Shown piece after piece: positions 10,120-21,959 of a DNA stretch of 64,000 nt. Position 1 is the stretch's first letter. Every line of letters starts with the position of its first letter. Source of the DNA: Cyclina sinensis. Its lineage: Eukaryota > Mollusca > Bivalvia > Venerida > Veneridae. Under the pieces are notes generated by a model, which saw nothing but the letters and a program-made list of their open reading frames with translations, was not told the origin of the DNA and did not search any database. Where the stretch lies: positions 4,549,104 through 4,613,103 of the forward strand of contig JAAONU010000001.1 of the NCBI GenBank assembly GCA_012932295.1, given 5' to 3'. The translations under genes and the position numbers were made by a program.

Positions 10120-11176
10120 TCAGAGACAGCCGACGATCATTCCACCATCGACCGGAAGTATAGCTCCGTTTATCATGGATGACTTGTCACTCAACAAGAA
10201 CACGGTAGCGTTGACCACATCTTCTTCCTCTGTTAGATAAAAGAACTAGTTTGTAACTTCAGCTTCAGCTATTTTAGATGCTTAATGGAAGAAGGTATCA
10301 TACAAAAGATAAATATAAACGGGATATCTTGTACACGGTCTCGGTTAAAATGAGATATAATTATTCGTTATTAATTTGAGAGTCTTGCTTTCATGCATAC
10401 GAGCATCGTAACTTTTCTGTATTGAATTCATACAGTAAAGTGGTTGGCAATGTATCCTTATTCGAAACTTAAATATATCATGTTTTTGTCTATAAAAGTT
10501 TGCTTTAAATGTGGTTCTACATTCTAATTATGGTTTTAATAATCAAAATATATGTAGATATACCCGCCAGTCGCCCTATTGGTATCTTTGCAATGGCGTT
10601 GGCTTTCTTCACAGGGTCACTCCAGCCCCTTTTACCAAGTTCCGTCAATACAATCGTAGGGTCAACACTGTTCACCCGAATCTATAAAATTACATTCTTA
10701 GTGTCTCAATTACAAAATGCACGGCTCTTGACATTTTCAATTTCAAATCATTGGCAAGTGATGAACTTTATCTTAAATAGCGAGAAATTGTGTTTTGCTT
10801 CTCTTTAGCAATCGGCAAATAATATACAGTAATAGTTAGTTCTATATAGTCCAAACCTCTTACTTTTAAGCTTAAACTTTTCAACCCTTGACTTTAGAAC
10901 TGCCAGGCAAATAACTGGTATTGTTTTTACAGTGTTTAATGTTTTGATTTCGACCATTTCTTTTATTTCAAAATGTATCAGACACTCTGCTTGTCTTTCT
11001 TTCTCAAGTACCTTCTTAGGTCCAAGTTCATATGCTAAAGTCATCGCTAGCATGTCTAGAGCAGCCTTTGCTGTGCAATAACACGTATGGTTCGGTACAA
11101 CACGTATGGCGGCTATGCTTGAGATGTTGACGACAGCGCCCCCTGTGCCACGGGCGACCATGCCTCTGGCAACCAC
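10120..11176 (-). pseudogene. DCXR: Partial DCXR copy: exons 5-7 (unit A)
   Basis: Exon 5 is 11012-11176, exon 6 is 10564-10681 and exon 7 is 10120-10229. All have intact frames, GT/AG splice sites and a stop codon. Exon 5 encodes the same 55 residues as unit B, including the catalytic Tyr-Cys-Thr-Ala-Lys. Its donor reads GTACTT instead of GTACCT. Exons 1-4 are absent: the duplication broke in intron 4. The copy therefore cannot make a whole enzyme on its own, but it lies downstream of the full gene on the same strand and could serve as an alternative 3' end if transcription reads through about 3.7 kb. I call it a partial duplicate rather than a decayed gene, since no inactivating change is seen. 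Confidence 0.85.
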
Positions 11177-11482
11177 CTAGAGATATGATAAAAAATGTAG
11201 TAAAAATCTATACCAGGTTTCATGTTTTTTTAAACAAATTTGCCTAAAAGCTCAAGGGTATAAAGGTAACACAAGATATATGGTAATACCCATGGAGCAT
11301 ATAAATCTATTTGTCTCCTTGTCTGGGATGGAAGTCTGTTTTGCCGAGTGAGTCTTTTTCTTTAAAACTTAGCAACTGTTTGCTTGAGTTACTTCACAGA
11401 GAGATCGCCGTGTATAAATCAAATCCCAATGTCAGAAAACCTTTATTTATGTAAATCCGTTGTTGACAGTATAATGAAAATT

Positions 11483-11485
11483 CTG

Positions 11486-11518
<33 letters not shown>
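11483..11518 (+). repeat. TCTG/TC microsatellite at the duplication junction
   Basis: A run of CTGT/CTGTC units followed by CTCTCTC. It joins intron-4 sequence (ending GAAAATT at 11482) to the left-flank sequence of unit A, so it marks the breakpoint of the tandem duplication. Confidence 0.85.
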
Positions 11519-13320
11519 TCTTCGAGTGTGTATTTAGATATTACATGATTACATGCAGTTATATCTAGAAATACTGTAACTGCAGGATTTGAGAGAGTAC
11601 GACGCGCGCTACAGATGAAGTGACGTCACTACTTTACACTGCGGTATAACGTTCTATACGTCTGTTCGGCACACTCATACACTCGCATAAATTGCATGTT
11701 TTCGAAAATTATGCTGTAAGTATAACTGAACATACGGCAACAGAAAAAAAATAAAATCAACTAAGAAGCTAAGTTATTAAACTTTTTTCGTTACACTTTT
11801 CCCAAGCTGACTCTAGCAGGGGAAAGAACATCGCGGATACACACTAGCACTATGCTGTAAGCATTTTTTCCCTTTACATGTAAACATATCTATAGACTGA
11901 ATGGTGTCGAGCGAATCTTTAGGGACTACCAATAGCAAATTCTATTATGTTTGTAAACGACCACTCACAGAAAAAAATGTTTAATTTTGTTGGTTATCTT
12001 TGACATGCTAAATTTATCCTTGGCATTTGTGTTGAAAATGCTAAAAAGTCCATTAGACAAACCTGAATTACTTCTGTTAACGTCATAAATCCATCATCTA
12101 ATTATACGTTCCATTTTTTACTATGTGGTAAATTGAATGAAAAATTGCATGACATATGATGCACAGTTATTTGTCTTCTAATGTGTACATCTTGTTTCCA
12201 TGACGCTAATTGCTTTAATTTCCTGATCATATTTCTTTAACGTTTGCAAAGAGATATAGCAGAGTTCAACATCAGTTGCCCTATATGCACGAAGATTGTT
12301 TTATATCTGACTGAAACAGCTAATAAAGAATGACAGAATAAAAGCAGATTATATTTATTTGAATCCCCGTCGTCGTCTTCCTTAACTGGCTGTAACTTGT
12401 TGATATTATAATTGTATTATGACTATACCAAAAAGAACTGGACATATTTTTCCTTACAGACATGTTACATAATGTCTGCGTTAGCGGACAAAATGTTGTT
12501 ACATTAACGAACAAATAACCAAATCACGACATCAGAAAGATTCCAGGCTACGTATAAACTTGTTTCGCCTTGGGAAATTGCAGTCTTTCTAACACCAGCT
12601 TGACTGAGAAGAGACAATTTTGTTAGATATCTTAACCATAAAACTCTAAAGCTTGAACGTTACTGAAGACCATTTAAAAAGTATTGACTTTGGAATTATA
12701 ATGTTTCTTATCTAAACCTTTGGTCAGTTACACAGTTACCACTAGACCTCCTATATGCGACGTCTTTATTTAAGATTTAGGACAATTTCTTAACGTTTCG
12801 CAATCTATTTCAAAATGTTATTTGAGCGTCGACATTTGAAAAGAAAAAGCAACTTGTTTACTTTGAAATTTCTTTGCTTTTGCAATCATTTTTTAAAGTC
12901 TGTGATAGAATAGAGATCAAATTCGGATGTCCTTTTTGTATGTTCTGTTGGCAAGACATATAACTACAGAATACCGTTAGGGCCATTGCTTAAAAGTGTG
13001 TTGCTCTGAAACGCGATACTCGACAGTACGATGATCGCGACAGTAGGATAACGATAACGCGACAGAACGATAACGTAAACACGATAGAGTGACGTGCTAT
13101 CGAGTAAATCAAAACTCATTTTACATGAACCCAAGATCCGATTTTAATAAAACAAGTATTTCTTTGTAGGCTTAAACTCTCTCAAAATAAGTTTTAATTT
13201 ACTCGTCCATACCTTACATGAAGTTCTTCTCCTTCTGAGCGCGCATGCGCACTGACAGCGCGACAAGTTGGTTCCAGGTCGTACCTTGCTACGTAAAAGT
13301 ACGTCAGGCAAAACACAATA

Positions 13321-13347
13321 ATGGCGGTGCCCACAGGATTTGTTCAG
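13321..13347 (+). pseudogene. Possible captured first exon, unit B
   Basis: The same nine codons and GTATCG donor as in unit A, 70 bp after an NRF-1-type palindrome. Because the two copies arose by duplication, this repeat is not independent evidence of selection. Confidence 0.28.
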
Positions 13348-13658
13348 GTATCGAATATTTCTTATTGAGCATGAACATTTTTGTAAGGTAGTTGAATTGG
13401 TAAGAGTTAGGCACAATATATGCCATTAAGAGTCGATTTTACTTTGTATAGCAACAGTTACCAATATATATTAACCAACAACCGGGCAAAAAAACATGTC
13501 CGAAATATGGCTACTTTGCACCGATATTTACCGCCTTGTTTGACTCAAATATGAACAGATTTTAAATAAGGTCTCCGCTGTATTTTAGGTATATAGTAGC
13601 TTTGATTTCAATCAACAGTGCAAAATGTTCATTTCAAATAACAATTTTACTGATATTA

Positions 13659-13876
13659 GGGGGCACCGTGGTCCAGGGGTAGAGCGCAGGGCTCCTGATC
13701 CGGAGGTTGCGGGTTCGAATCCCGTCCGAGGTGAGATTCTCTCACGATCTTCACATTCCTGTACTCTGCGCGATTACTGGTATGCAATCCAGGAAGCAGT
13801 CATCGAGCGTGATGATTATAAGTTGTAAGAACTTGTATCGCAATCGATGTAAAATAAATGAGTCTAAACTAAACTA
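13659..13876 (+). mobile_element. tRNA-derived SINE, unit B copy, intact
   Basis: Starts GGGGGCACCGTGG, has B box GGTTCGAATCC, a body with CTGCGCGATTACTGGTATGC and AGTCATCGAGCGTGATGA, and ends in TAAACTAAACTAA. The target duplication is AATTTTACTGATA (13643-13655) against AATTTACTGATA (13875-13886), differing by one T. The architecture (tRNA head, conserved core, short A-rich 3' repeat) is that of a molluscan tRNA SINE. I cannot name the family with certainty. Confidence 0.85.
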
Positions 13877-14801
13877 ATTTACTGATACCGTGCATGTCGC
13901 AGTGGCCGCCGCTATTATTCATCTTTGCCTGACCTAATAACGAGAGTTTTTCATTATCGTTATATTGTACTGTCGCGTTTTCGTTATCGTACTATCGTAT
14001 TATTGTTATCGTACTGTCGCGTTATCGTACTATCGCGATTTCGTGTTTTCATTATCGCCCTGTCGAGTATCGCGTTTCAAAGCAACAGACTCTTAGGCAA
14101 TGGCCCTAACGGTTTTCCGTACGTTTACTGATTCAACAAAGTGTTTTTCAATTTTTTTAGTACTAATATGTGTCTGTTAGTTCTAACGTAGAAGAAAACG
14201 GTGTAAACATACGCTTAGAATGTCTTGTCTGTTTGTAGCACATGAACATACATTCATCAAAGACTAATGAAATTTCAGAAGATATTTTTATAAGATAAGC
14301 AATGGGATATAGTTTTCATAATTTGTCAAGTTATACAGCTTGAAACACTTTGGTCAAACAAATATATCTGTGTTTCTTGACATACCTCTTACATGTTCAT
14401 CTTGCTGAAGGCAAATACATGATTTGTTGAGAACTGTATAAAACGACGATCAGTAAAATATTGTTATACATTGAGTATTTATTGACTTTCAAGAGAATAT
14501 AGGCCCACTGCAACAACTTAAACGGCCGCTAATGCATTTGTGTTGTCACTGAGTAAGAACTGTAACATGTCTTCATCGCCCTGTTTGTGACTACATAGCA
14601 CTTGACATAAAAACGACGTCTTCGAGACTCTCGGTCTAACAACATTTTTTATTTTTACAAGGAAATGCAATCAATTTTACAATTATCAATTTAATATCGT
14701 GTATATCGATGGCCGCAAGCCTGTGGTGCCTTAAACCTTTGATTGTTATTGAAGATATTGTCAAAAAGACAAAACCGATAGCATACAACTTGATTAAATA
14801 T

Positions 14802-14807
14802 TTTATT
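14802..14807 (-). terminator. Polyadenylation signal of DCXR
   Basis: AATAAA on the minus strand, 64 bases past the stop codon of the complete gene. It is the nearest such signal. Confidence 0.6.
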
Positions 14808-14871
14808 ACAATTACACCAAAGTTTCTTTTTTTTACACAGTCATAACAAGACACTGGATTTCATACAAAGG

Positions 14872-17800
14872 TCAGAGACAGCCGACGATCATTCCACCAT
14901 CGACCGGAAGTATAGCTCCGTTTATCATGGATGACTTGTCACTCAACAAGAACACGGTAGCGTTGACCACATCTTCTTCCTCTGTTAGATAAAAGAACTA
15001 GTTTGTAACTTCAGCTTCAGCTATTTTAGATGCTTAATGGAAGAAGGTATCATACAAAAGATAAATATAAACGGGATATCTTGTACACGGTCTCGGTTAA
15101 AATGAGATATAATTATTCGTTATTAATTTGAGAGTCTTGCTTTCATGCATACGAGCATCGTAACTTTTCTGTATTGAATTCATACTGTAAAGTGGTTGGC
15201 AATGTATCCTTATTCGAAACTTAAATATATCATGTTTTTGTCTATAAAAGTTTGCTTTAAATGTGGTTCTACATTCTAATTATGGTTTTAATAATCAAAA
15301 TATATGTAGATATACCCGCCAGTCGCCCTATTGGTATCTTTGCAATGGCGTTGGCTTTCTTCACAGGGTCACTCCAGCCCCTTTTACCAAGTTCCGTCAA
15401 TACAATCGTAGGGTCAACACTGTTCACCCGAATCTATAAAATTACATTCTTAGTGTCTCAATTACAAAATGCACGGCTCTTGACATTTTCAATTTCAAAT
15501 CATTGGCAAGTGATGAACTTTATCTTAAATAGCGAGAAATTGTGTTTTGCTTCTCTTTAGCAATCGGCAAATAATATACAGTAATAGTTAGTTCTATATA
15601 GTCCAAACCTCTTACTTTTAAGCTTAAACTTTTCAACCCTTGACTTTAGAACTGCCAGGCAAATAACTGGTATTGTTTTTACAGTGTTTAATGTTTTGAT
15701 TTCGACCATTTCTTTTATTTCAAAATGTATCAGATACTCTGCTTGTCTTTCTTTCTCAGGTACCTTCTTAGGTCCAAGTTCATATGCTAAAGTCATCGCT
15801 AGCATGTCTAGAGCAGCCTTTGCTGTGCAATAACACGTATGGTTCGGTACAACACGTATGGCGGCTATGCTTGAGATGTTGACGACAGCGCCCCCTGTGC
15901 CACGGGCGACCATGCCTCTGGCAACCACCTAGAGATATGATAAAAAATGTAGTAAAAATCTATACCAGGTTTCATGTTTTTTAAACAAATTTGCCTAAAA
16001 GCTCAAGGGTATAAAGGTAACACAAGATGAATGGTAATACCCATGGAGCATATAAATCTATTTGTCTCCTTGTCTGGGATGGAAGTCTGTTTTGCCGAGT
16101 GAGTCTTTTTCTTTAAAACTTAGCAACTGTTTGCTTGAGTTACTTCACAGAGAGATCGCCGTTTATAAATCAAATCCCAATGTCAGAAAACCTTTATTTA
16201 TGTAAATCCGTTGTTGACAGTATAATGAAAATTAGCATTCTAGACAAATAGAATTTTTTTTTCTTTGAATAAACTCAGTGTTGATGACGTTAACTGCTGT
16301 CTGCTTACAGTTAAAAACCATTATATCATAATTACAATCAAGGACCCACAGAGAAAACATTAATAATGCATTTCTTCTGATGTTTAGACAGTTGTGGCTT
16401 GTTGAAATAATATTCAATATTGTAGACCTCCTAGTACGTTGTCTGTAGGGCAGACAAACTTTCAGACAAATCAAGACATTCTTTTACAATAGATCAGAAT
16501 TTATTCTTTCCATGACGTTATTTATGGTCAGAGAATGACAGAATCGCTGCACATACCTGAGTAATGTTGAATGCCGCTCGAAAGTTAATATCATGGAGAC
16601 TGAAATAAGAAAAAACAAGAGCTGTCACTGGAAATTGACATATGCCCCCGAAATGTAGCTTTGAATTGAAACTGGTGTAAATATATAATTGAACATGCCT
16701 GTGGAAAAGAGATCAGACAAAAAATAGAGCATGAACTGAAGGTAAATGGTAAAGTAATGTTTTTCTGCTTCAGATTCTTATATGAAGGTTGAAGACATAA
16801 TTATTCAATGAAGTTTGGTCTTGAATATGAACAATATTGTTTTATTCCCAACCCATCTGGTGTTTTATATATAACAAGGCTTGGTGATAAACATTCTGGT
16901 TTCAATAAAATCCCCCTAGCAGTTTCGGAGATGAAGCTTGGACAAGATTTTAATACAGAGGTTAAAGTAAACAAGACCTCTCCGCAGACAGCATGCTCCA
17001 CTTTTCTCAGTGCTGGATAATAAATTATAAGCCAAGTCAAACAAGAGGCCCAAGTGAAAACAAAGTATTTGAGTGGGGGAGGGCAAGTACCTAGTCATAT
17101 AAGATGAAAAAAATTGGTGGTGGGGGGCGGGGGGAGAGGGTAACGTGGTGGGGAGGTAAGAGAGGGGGTCCCCATGCATTTGGGAATCAAGTGCCTATGC
17201 ATTTAAAAAAAAATAATGGAAAAAATTGGTTTATAAAAAAAGTTTATTTCAAAGCTTAAGAAGGTCTTTCCCCCAAAAAGATAATTATAATGAAAAAAAT
17301 TATTGGGGGTGGGGTGGGGGGATGGGGATGGATAATGCCACGGTTGGGGGGTCCCCAAGCAGAGGGGAGACTGGAGGAGAGGGGGGGAGAGGGGAAGTAC
17401 TTACCCATCCCATGTAATTTAAAGTTTATTTCTAGGCTTAAGAAGTTTTTCCTTTATATATAAGTATAAGCAAAATCAAGTGACCCCTGGTGTGGGGCTA
17501 ATTTTGACCCCCAGGGACATGTGTACCAACAATCTTTGCAGGGTGCTTGCAAGTAATCAAGTATTCCAAGTTTGAATGTAATATCTTTGACACTTTTTGA
17601 GAAATGGACATTAACAAAAAGGTTAACCAAGAATTTTAAGTTGAAAAAAGGGCATAACTTTGCAAAAATAAATTTGAGGGTTATCTGCCTTTCAGAAATG
17701 GTGTCGCATTTTGATAGTGAACAAGTATTCCTAATTTGAAGTAAATAGCTTTGATAGTTTCTGAGAAATGGACCTTAACAAAAAGGTTAACCAACGCCGA

Positions 17801-20155
17801 CACCGACGAGGGGGTCATGACAATAGCTACACTTTTTTCTTCGAAAAGTGGAGCTAAAATTGACTAAGGGCCCATAACACTGCCAACAATAATCCGACCA
17901 GAAACTCCTGACGATATGCACAGCTAGGTTTGGTGACAAACATTTCTGTGTAGTTTCAATGAAATCCTCCAGTGGTTTTGGAGATGAAGCGTGGACAAGA
18001 TTTTAATATAGAAGTTAGTGTAAAAAATTACTAAGTGCCCATAACTCTGCCAAAATAATCTGAGCAGAAACTCCTGAAGATAAGCACAACAAATCTTGGT
18101 GACAAACATTCCTGTTAAGTTTCAATGAAATCCTTAAGGCGGTTTGGAGATGAAGCGAGGACAAGATTTTACAGGACGGACGGACAGACAGTCCGATTAC
18201 TATATGCCACCCTTCGGGCGCATAAAAAGGTCACCGACAATAACAAAATAAATCTTATACACAACAAAATAATGTGCCATGATACATCTAGTGACACTGA
18301 TAATTGACCACTTAGCTAATTTTGTATTTTCAAGTTTGTAACAATAGCATTATATAGCATAATATTCAAATATATCATTCTAGCATAAAATCGCTTGTTT
18401 TTGCCCGTTTTGCCTATGTTTTAACGAGAGCAAAAAGGTGTGTTAACAAGGAAGTTCCCGCGCTCACGCGCTGTTATTACCCGTTTTCAGTTATGCGCGT
18501 TACAGGGCTTTTGTAAATAATGCACGCTGATCCGTCTTTTTTGCCCCAAATCGGCAGTTTATGTAACTTTGCAGGTGGGAACGTAGACGAAACATTCATG
18601 ATTATTGATAAAATCAATGGCTGGTCTTGTTCAATCGTAAATCCACATGAAATCCTTCCAAATATTTTTTTAATCGACGCTTTTTAAGTTTCAAGATGGC
18701 CGCTCGAAAGGTTGAAACACGTGTCGCCCTGGAACGCATATTTAAAACACGTATCCATAACAACCTAAAGGCGACTGTACTTTTTTTTTTTCGTAAACAT
18801 GTCTTTTCTAGATCATTTTATGCTAGAATAGCGTTAAAGCACGTTTTTTCAGATGCAGATGTTATGACACGAAAAAACGTGCTTTAACCCTATATACATA
18901 TACCTTTTAAACTGCTCTTTATTGAATACGAGTATTTATTTCACAGAGTACTATGATAAAATTCCATCTTAATCATGAAAATAATCCAAAATTATTTCTT
19001 ATCAAAATAATTTGCTTAGACAAAAGAAAAAGATGCGTGATACGATACTTAAACAAACACAATGGTGGTGTATAGTATACTGAATACCTCCCGCCCCACT
19101 TACTTGTCTAATTCCTCTTTCGTAACGTCCAGAAAGCCGGACCAGTTAGTAATACCAGCATTGTTGACCAGAAGATCTATTGGTCCTAATTCCTCGACAA
19201 CCTTTCTCGTGTTATCCCAGTCGGCTATATCAACCAAGCGGGTCTCAATGGATGGGACCTGAAAGTGTGTAAATAATCATCATAGTTTTTACGAGAAAAA
19301 TAATCAAAGAAAAATGTTACTGCAATCGTTGAAAAAAGCAATAAATTTATATCAATCAATATTCAATAATGATTAAGAAATATGTCTAAGAATGTATCAT
19401 CCTTATTTTTTTATAGGCAATATAATGTAGGTACATTTTGTACCTGTTTACGTTGGCTAGGGTAAGTTAAGGTTTCTTGCCTCGCAAAACAAGACCATGA
19501 ATATTATCCGAATTTTACGTTTGGTAATATTTTCACACTCACGACTTTGTTTATCCACAGTACAGTTTTCAATTTATTTTATGTATTTAAAGGATTTATG
19601 ATAAGTTATATTCAAATCCAGGCATGCCTAGAATTAGTCTTTCCTGTTAAACGTTATACTAAGATGATTCACTATCTCCTGTGCATTTCTATATCCATGG
19701 AAAAACATGTTTGTATTAATGTGCTACCTGTTTCTCAAGGCTGTCAAGATCAGACTGGGTTCTACTTATTCCGTACACTTTAGCACCTAAACTGGCAAGT
19801 TTCACAGCAATAGCCCTTCCAATGCCTGAAAGACGAGAAAATATTTGTCAGTACAGTCAAATTGATTATGTAGTTTGGACAATTTCTATTGACGTAATTA
19901 CATTTTGTTCTATGACTTCAGATAGACTTCAAGATATTTTATAGAAATGATGAGAAACAAATTTGTTCTGACTACAATAAAAAGGAACAGCTGGATATTT
20001 TCAGAACTGGTATCATTTTAAAGTCATTCTCTCAGGTAGAGGTTTGGCAATGGAAACTACAATATTTTGCGAAGAGTGACCATAGTGAAACGTCACTTAC
20101 CTTTGCCTGCACCAGTAACCAGAGCTTTTTTTCCTACAAAACTTGTGTCTTCCAT
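14872..20155 (-). CDS. DCXR: L-xylulose reductase-like short-chain dehydrogenase, 7 exons
   Basis: Seven coding exons on the minus strand: 20101-20155, 19728-19825, 19104-19258, 16557-16599, 15764-15928, 15316-15433, 14872-14981. All introns are GT-AG and all junctions keep frame, giving 247 residues (human DCXR has 244). Family role: NADPH-dependent reduction of L-xylulose to xylitol in the uronate cycle, and of dicarbonyls, as a cytosolic homotetramer. Visible features are the dinucleotide motif TGAGKGIG (14-21), SRTQ after strand 2 (39-42, typical of NADPH users), NNAG (83-86), and the catalytic set Asn108, Ser137, Tyr150, Lys154, each one position after its human counterpart. The C-terminal part has LPVDGG. 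The ATG at 20155 fits the family's N terminus. Intron 3 (2.5 kb) is repeat-filled; intron 4 contains the duplication breakpoint. Other SDR carbonyl reductases remain possible. Substrate specificity is inferred. Confidence 0.9.
16614..18236 (+). repeat. Molluscan dispersed repeat in DCXR intron 3
   Basis: Begins AACAAGAGCTGTCACTGG and ends with ACGGACGGACAGACAG followed by CCCTTCGGGCGCATAA. Repeated internal blocks (GCCAAAATAATCTGAGCAGA, GTTTCAATGAAATCCTTAAG, GATGAAGCGAGGACAAGATT) occur two to three times. I recognise this style of repeat from bivalve genomes but cannot assign a class. It is interrupted by a second repeat at about 16991-17856. Confidence 0.75.
16991..17856. mobile_element. Nested inverted-repeat element with G-rich interior
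   Basis: GCTCCACTTTT (16993-17003) and its complement AAAAGTGGAGC (about 17844-17854) bracket the sequence that splits the outer repeat, so I read them as terminal repeats. Inside are two G-rich purine stretches (17106-17167 and 17304-17400) and a block ending in CGCCGACACCGACGAGGG, a motif common in bivalve repeats. No coding sequence was found. Confidence 0.5.
18374..18888. repeat. Inverted-repeat segment with a perfect 18-bp hairpin
   Basis: GTTAAAGCACGTTTTTTC (18833-18850) and its exact complement (18871-18888) form a hairpin with a 20-nt loop. ATTCTAGCATAAAAT (about 18377-18391) recurs inverted at about 18815-18829. Together they suggest a decayed inverted-repeat element within DCXR intron 3. 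An AAGATGGCCGC motif (YY1-like) with a short frame (18696-18887) lies inside; I do not regard that frame as a gene. Confidence 0.45.
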
Positions 20156-20159
20156 GTTT

Positions 20160-20990
20160 AAGTATGTGAATGTGAAACTTTTTATCAAGTTACATTTAGT
20201 TATAAGGACACCAAGATAACAAAATCGACTACACTTTATACTATGCAATTTCTTATCTGTTGCATAGGAACAATGCCTCATTTAAATTCATTTATACGAT
20301 AAAAATAATCAACTCACCCTTCTATAAAAAGTTAATTACTAGGCCAAGTACTGATTGTTACAGTGATGCAAAAAAGCAACTGTCACAAGTGTCGAGGGTT
20401 GTGCATGGTTAAATTATTTGAATTTACGGATCGGGTTAAGTATATGAGTTCATTAAAAAGTGACTGGGACTGAAGTGAACTACAATTCGATACGATAGAC
20501 TTGTTCATCAAATTGCCTGAGAAGAAGATGTTATCTCGTCTATTTGTACTTGTATAGAACATACTAAAAATGACCGTTTCTTACTAAAATAGTAATAGAA
20601 TGCTTGTTTTTTTTTCCGGCCTACATTCATTTTGGAAGAAACAACAATAGTTATAGTAAAACATTCTAAACTTTTTTTTTGCGAGATAAAGCCAATGCGG
20701 TAATGAAGTTAGAATGATAGCTCTAATGAACTGGCAAAGACCAGCGAAGTCTAATTTGCTTGATTCGTAGAAGATGTCTTTAGAACAAAGCATTACGATT
20801 AAACCGGAAATAGTATGGTTCCCTATCTAAGAATAGATTGTACAAATCCTTCCTCGGATTTGTGCGCTTTTTTGCCGTTTCTTTCCTTTTGTCATTCATT
20901 CCCTTTTTTGAAGTACTATCAAAATAAATTTGTGGAAGCTTAAAAAGTGAGGGACGGCATTGCCTTCATTAATCCAGGAAGTGTAATATG
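20160..20990. other. Upstream flank of DCXR
   Basis: AT-rich DNA before the DCXR start codon on the minus strand. It must contain the promoter, but I found no convincing TATA box, CpG cluster or initiator. No other gene was seen. Confidence 0.4.
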
Positions 20991-20999
20991 CGAATAAAT

Positions 21000-21150
21000 G
21001 AAGAAAGAGACAAGTAATCGAAGTAAGTGTCATAAACAAACCCCGAAAGTTTGGAATGTGGAAATTCACTGGAGAGAGTCAGCCTTGGTGCGATTCGAAC
21101 CCGCAACCTCCTGTTCGGGTGTCTGGGACCATAATCCCTTGACAAAGTAT
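21000..21150 (-). repeat. Old tRNA-derived SINE, family 2, copy 2
   Basis: On the minus strand the head reads GGAGGTTGCGGGTTCGAATC (B box), followed by the body block TGAATTTCCACATTCCAAAC, which matches the block after the head of the copy at 3175. Boundaries are approximate. Confidence 0.55.
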
Positions 21151-21179
21151 TTGTCTTTTATAAGTGAATTATCATCATT

Positions 21180-21360
21180 ATCCATAGTTTGTCATGGGAA
21201 TAAAAAAAGAAAAAGAAATAAGCACAACAGAAAAAGAAACAGACAAGCAAACAATTAAACAAACAAGTAAAAAATAACACCCCTCCCATTAAAACAACAA
21301 CAAAAAACACACACAAATGACACATACAAAAAACAACAACAAATAGCTGCAACAACAAAG
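21180..21360 (+). repeat. A-rich low-complexity tract
   Basis: Runs of AAAAAGAAA, AACAAACAA and ACAACAACAAA with few other bases. The open frames on its complement are low-complexity artefacts. Confidence 0.7.
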
Positions 21361-21959
21361 GCATTTATTCTATTGGGAGTAGTGGTCTGTTGTGATTCTA
21401 GATATAACACAGAATGTCTGGTCTCAGAGACAAAAATGATATAAATAAAAAAGGAAATGTGCACCTTAAGAAAAGATAAAACTTCAGTTTTAAGACCTTT
21501 AGTTGAAATATATCAGGCTGACTAAAACATATGATTGTCAGAAATAATTTGATACAATTAAGTCTAGTCAATGTCTCGGTTTATAACAAAAACTATCATT
21601 TTAGGATGTCACCATGACAATATGAAATGTAAAGAAAAAGTTAACTTCTCAATTTATCCTTGTTGCATTTTATTAGCAGACGCGATCATTTTGTTGACTC
21701 GGGAATGTGCTATTGAACCACAGACAGTATTGTAACAGTTATCTTGTTAGCCTATATCTGAGTATTTGTTAGTTCTGCACATTATGGGCAGATAAAACGA
21801 CACTATCAGTCCGAACCCTTCGTAAAGTAGCTCATGTTTATGCCATTTACAAAATGGACCAAAATATGGTCTCAAGGTACAGATCAAGTTAATTCCTTAG
21901 TACAATTAGCATAGTCCTCACTGAATTTTGCCGGCACAACAGGTGCCCTTTTGAACTGA

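Larger units (their letters stand above)
4581..11482. repeat. Tandem segmental duplication, unit A
   Basis: Corresponds almost base for base to unit B (11483-16233). Unit A carries two extra pieces: a foldback element (4782-6544 plus its 6-bp target copy) and a 440-bp insert (8568-9007 plus 4 bp). Subtracting them, and allowing for a roughly 54-bp stretch present only in unit B (about 11552-11606), the lengths match within a few bases. The right end (TATAATGAAAATT, 11470-11482) equals the right end of unit B at 16221-16233, inside intron 4 of the DCXR-like gene. Confidence 0.93.
12973..14113. mobile_element. Long-inverted-repeat element 2, unit B copy
   Basis: A 1141-bp copy with termini ACCGTTAGGGCCATTGC and GCAATGGCCCTAACGGT, a 17-bp perfect inverted repeat. 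Arms of GCGACAGTACGATAAC-like units follow, with the same interior as unit A. The NRF-1-type motif is at 13240-13251, the nine-codon frame at 13321-13347 and an uninterrupted SINE at 13659-13876. It is the cleaner reference copy of this element. Confidence 0.82.
11483..16233. repeat. Tandem segmental duplication, unit B
   Basis: Second copy, joined to unit A at a TCTG microsatellite (11483-11518) and continuing at its right end into the rest of the DCXR-like gene. Differences from unit A are sparse point changes and small indels, plus the absence of the foldback element and of the exon-6 insert. A stretch of about 54 bp (about 11552-11606) containing TGCAGTTA and TAACTGCA in inverted orientation is unique to this unit. 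Confidence 0.93.

Noticed and set aside
18696..18887. Short frame starting AAGATGGCCGC in DCXR intron 3
   Set aside because: It runs through a poly-T tract and a hairpin and has no homologue I recognise; the start context may be a YY1-like site by chance.
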